From positions 1 through 42,061 of the forward strand of contig PQXF01000016.1 of the NCBI GenBank assembly GCA_003194445.1: 42,061 bases of DNA, written 5' to 3'. The stretch comes from Candidatus Methanogaster sp. Lineage in GTDB: Archaea > Halobacteriota > Methanosarcinia > Methanosarcinales > Methanogasteraceae. The position numbers were made by a program, and so were the translations under genes. Under the pieces are notes generated by a model that saw only the letters and a list, made by a program, of their open reading frames with translations, did no database searches and was not told where the DNA came from. Of the stretch, positions 41,580 through 42,061 are shown in pieces. Numbering within the stretch: position 1 is the stretch's first letter; each line of letters begins with the position of its first letter.

Positions 41580-42061
41580 ATGGATGAAACACCAACAACA
41601 TTGGATGAGATCGTAAGTAAAATAGTCAACACATTCCACCCGGAAAAGATCATCATCTTCGGTTCACCTGCATACAGCAAACCCACAGAAAAAGGAGATA
41701 TAAACATTCTCGTAATCATGGAATCCACCAAAAGAGAGATTGAACGCATAGTAGTAGTGAGCAAATTAATACGAGAGCATCGCAAAAAAATCGACTTCAA
41801 CATCCTTGTAAAGACGCCAGCAGAGGTTAAGCATCGTTTAGAGATCGGCGACCCAGTAATCAGCGAAATCATATCGACAGGAAAGGTTTTGGCGCACCGG
41901 AAGATCACGCATAAAATCACACAGCCACTGATAACATCCCACCTTTCGGTGATGCCCCGACACATCACCAAAAGGTGTCACGGTGGCATGACATACTCCA
42001 TTATCAGTAGTCGTCCGTCATTCAGCTTTATGCACCTCTTCGATATATCGTTACATGCTCT
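41580..42061 (+). CDS. Degenerate nucleotidyltransferase, open to window end
   Basis: From ATG 41580 the frame is open to the right edge (at least 160 residues). Residues 20-100 match the minimal nucleotidyltransferase fold: FHPEKIIIFGSPAYSKPTEK, GDINILVIMEST, KKIDFNILVKTPAEV and ISEIISTGKVLA. The catalytic Ser-Asp-x-Asp pattern is changed to Gly-Asp-Ile-Asn and the Asp-Leu of the third strand to Asp-Phe-Asn, so activity is doubtful. Intact members usually stop right after GKVLY; here the frame runs on through a hairpin (41940-41977), as if the stop had been lost. Confidence 0.6.
   Translation, partial: MDETPTTLDEIVSKIVNTFHPEKIIIFGSPAYSKPTEKGDINILVIMESTKREIERIVVVSKLIREHRKKIDFNILVKTPAEVKHRLEIGDPVISEIISTGKVLAHRKITHKITQPLITSHLSVMPRHITKRCHGGMTYSIISSRPSFSFMHLFDISLHA
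41940..41977. repeat. Strong hairpin near the right window edge
   Basis: CACCTTTCGGTGATG and CATCACCAAAAGGTG form a 15-bp stem with one mismatch around an 8-base loop (CCCCGACA). No T-run follows. It may be an end of an IS200/IS605-like or miniature element continuing outside the window, or a terminator. Confidence 0.55.

Noticed and set aside
1..42061. CRISPR array
   Set aside because: No regularly spaced short repeats with unique spacers were seen on reading; the only repeats are the IS ends, the ~112-bp pair and internal gene duplications.

Overview
The window reads as a chromosomal segment of an archaeon, most likely an anaerobic methane- or alkane-oxidising member of the Methanosarcinia or a related class (ANME-like). 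The evidence is an archaeal RNase P protein (Rnp2/Pop5), TATA-like boxes 22-50 nt before start codons, UPF0175, DUF433/DUF5615 and HicBA toxin-antitoxin modules, and two very large secreted multihaem c-type cytochromes, one fused to S-layer-like domains, followed by a CcmF-type haem lyase. S-layer/multihaem fusions are a known hallmark of ANME archaea and are thought to carry electrons through the S-layer. The exact lineage cannot be fixed from this sequence.

Layout. 1-2.7 kb: the end of a DDE transposase, a decayed adenylosuccinate synthetase (purA) relic and an intact ilvD on the minus strand. 2.8-4.1 kb: a coiled-coil protein of unknown function. 4.2-5.7 kb: a complete ISL3-like insertion sequence with 25-bp terminal inverted repeats. 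Its transposase frame is interrupted twice, both times at the same heptamer CTCTGAT. 6.5-9.6 kb: three minus-strand exported proteins (FG-GAP repeat protein, small lipoprotein, large acidic secreted protein). 9.9-21.2 kb: five plus-strand genes that each overlap the next by 4 bp (24+ haem cytochrome with S-layer-like domains, 16+ haem membrane-anchored cytochrome, CcmF, RNase P Rnp2 with an in-frame 102-bp palindromic insertion, membrane protein). 21.4-23.4 kb: an unknown protein, a 28-residue membrane microprotein and a Nudix-TrmO fusion.

23.4-27.3 kb: a decaying toxin-antitoxin region. It holds a frameshifted PIN toxin with its UPF0175 antitoxin, a second broken UPF0175 gene, DUF433/DUF5615, and HicB with a doubly frameshifted HicA. 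The last two modules lie between ~112-bp direct repeats 1.7 kb apart. 27.4-41 kb: a defence island. It starts with radC, then a BREX-like set: COG1483/DUF499-type ATPase, PglZ-like phosphatase fold, an unknown protein, a PD-(D/E)xK-like protein and a COG1743/DUF1156-type DNA adenine methylase with zinc ribbons. No helicase is present. Two AT-rich orphan genes, a truncated DNA methyltransferase tail, an HD phosphohydrolase and a YwgA-like protein follow. The window closes with two minimal nucleotidyltransferases, one with a degenerate active site, and a strong hairpin.

How the parts may work together (inference): the cytochromes and CcmF form an extracellular electron-transfer unit whose haem attachment is made in the same transcript, and the divergent secreted protein next to it may belong to the same cell-surface programme. 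The right half looks like repeatedly rearranged immunity DNA, with truncated genes at the seams between intact modules.
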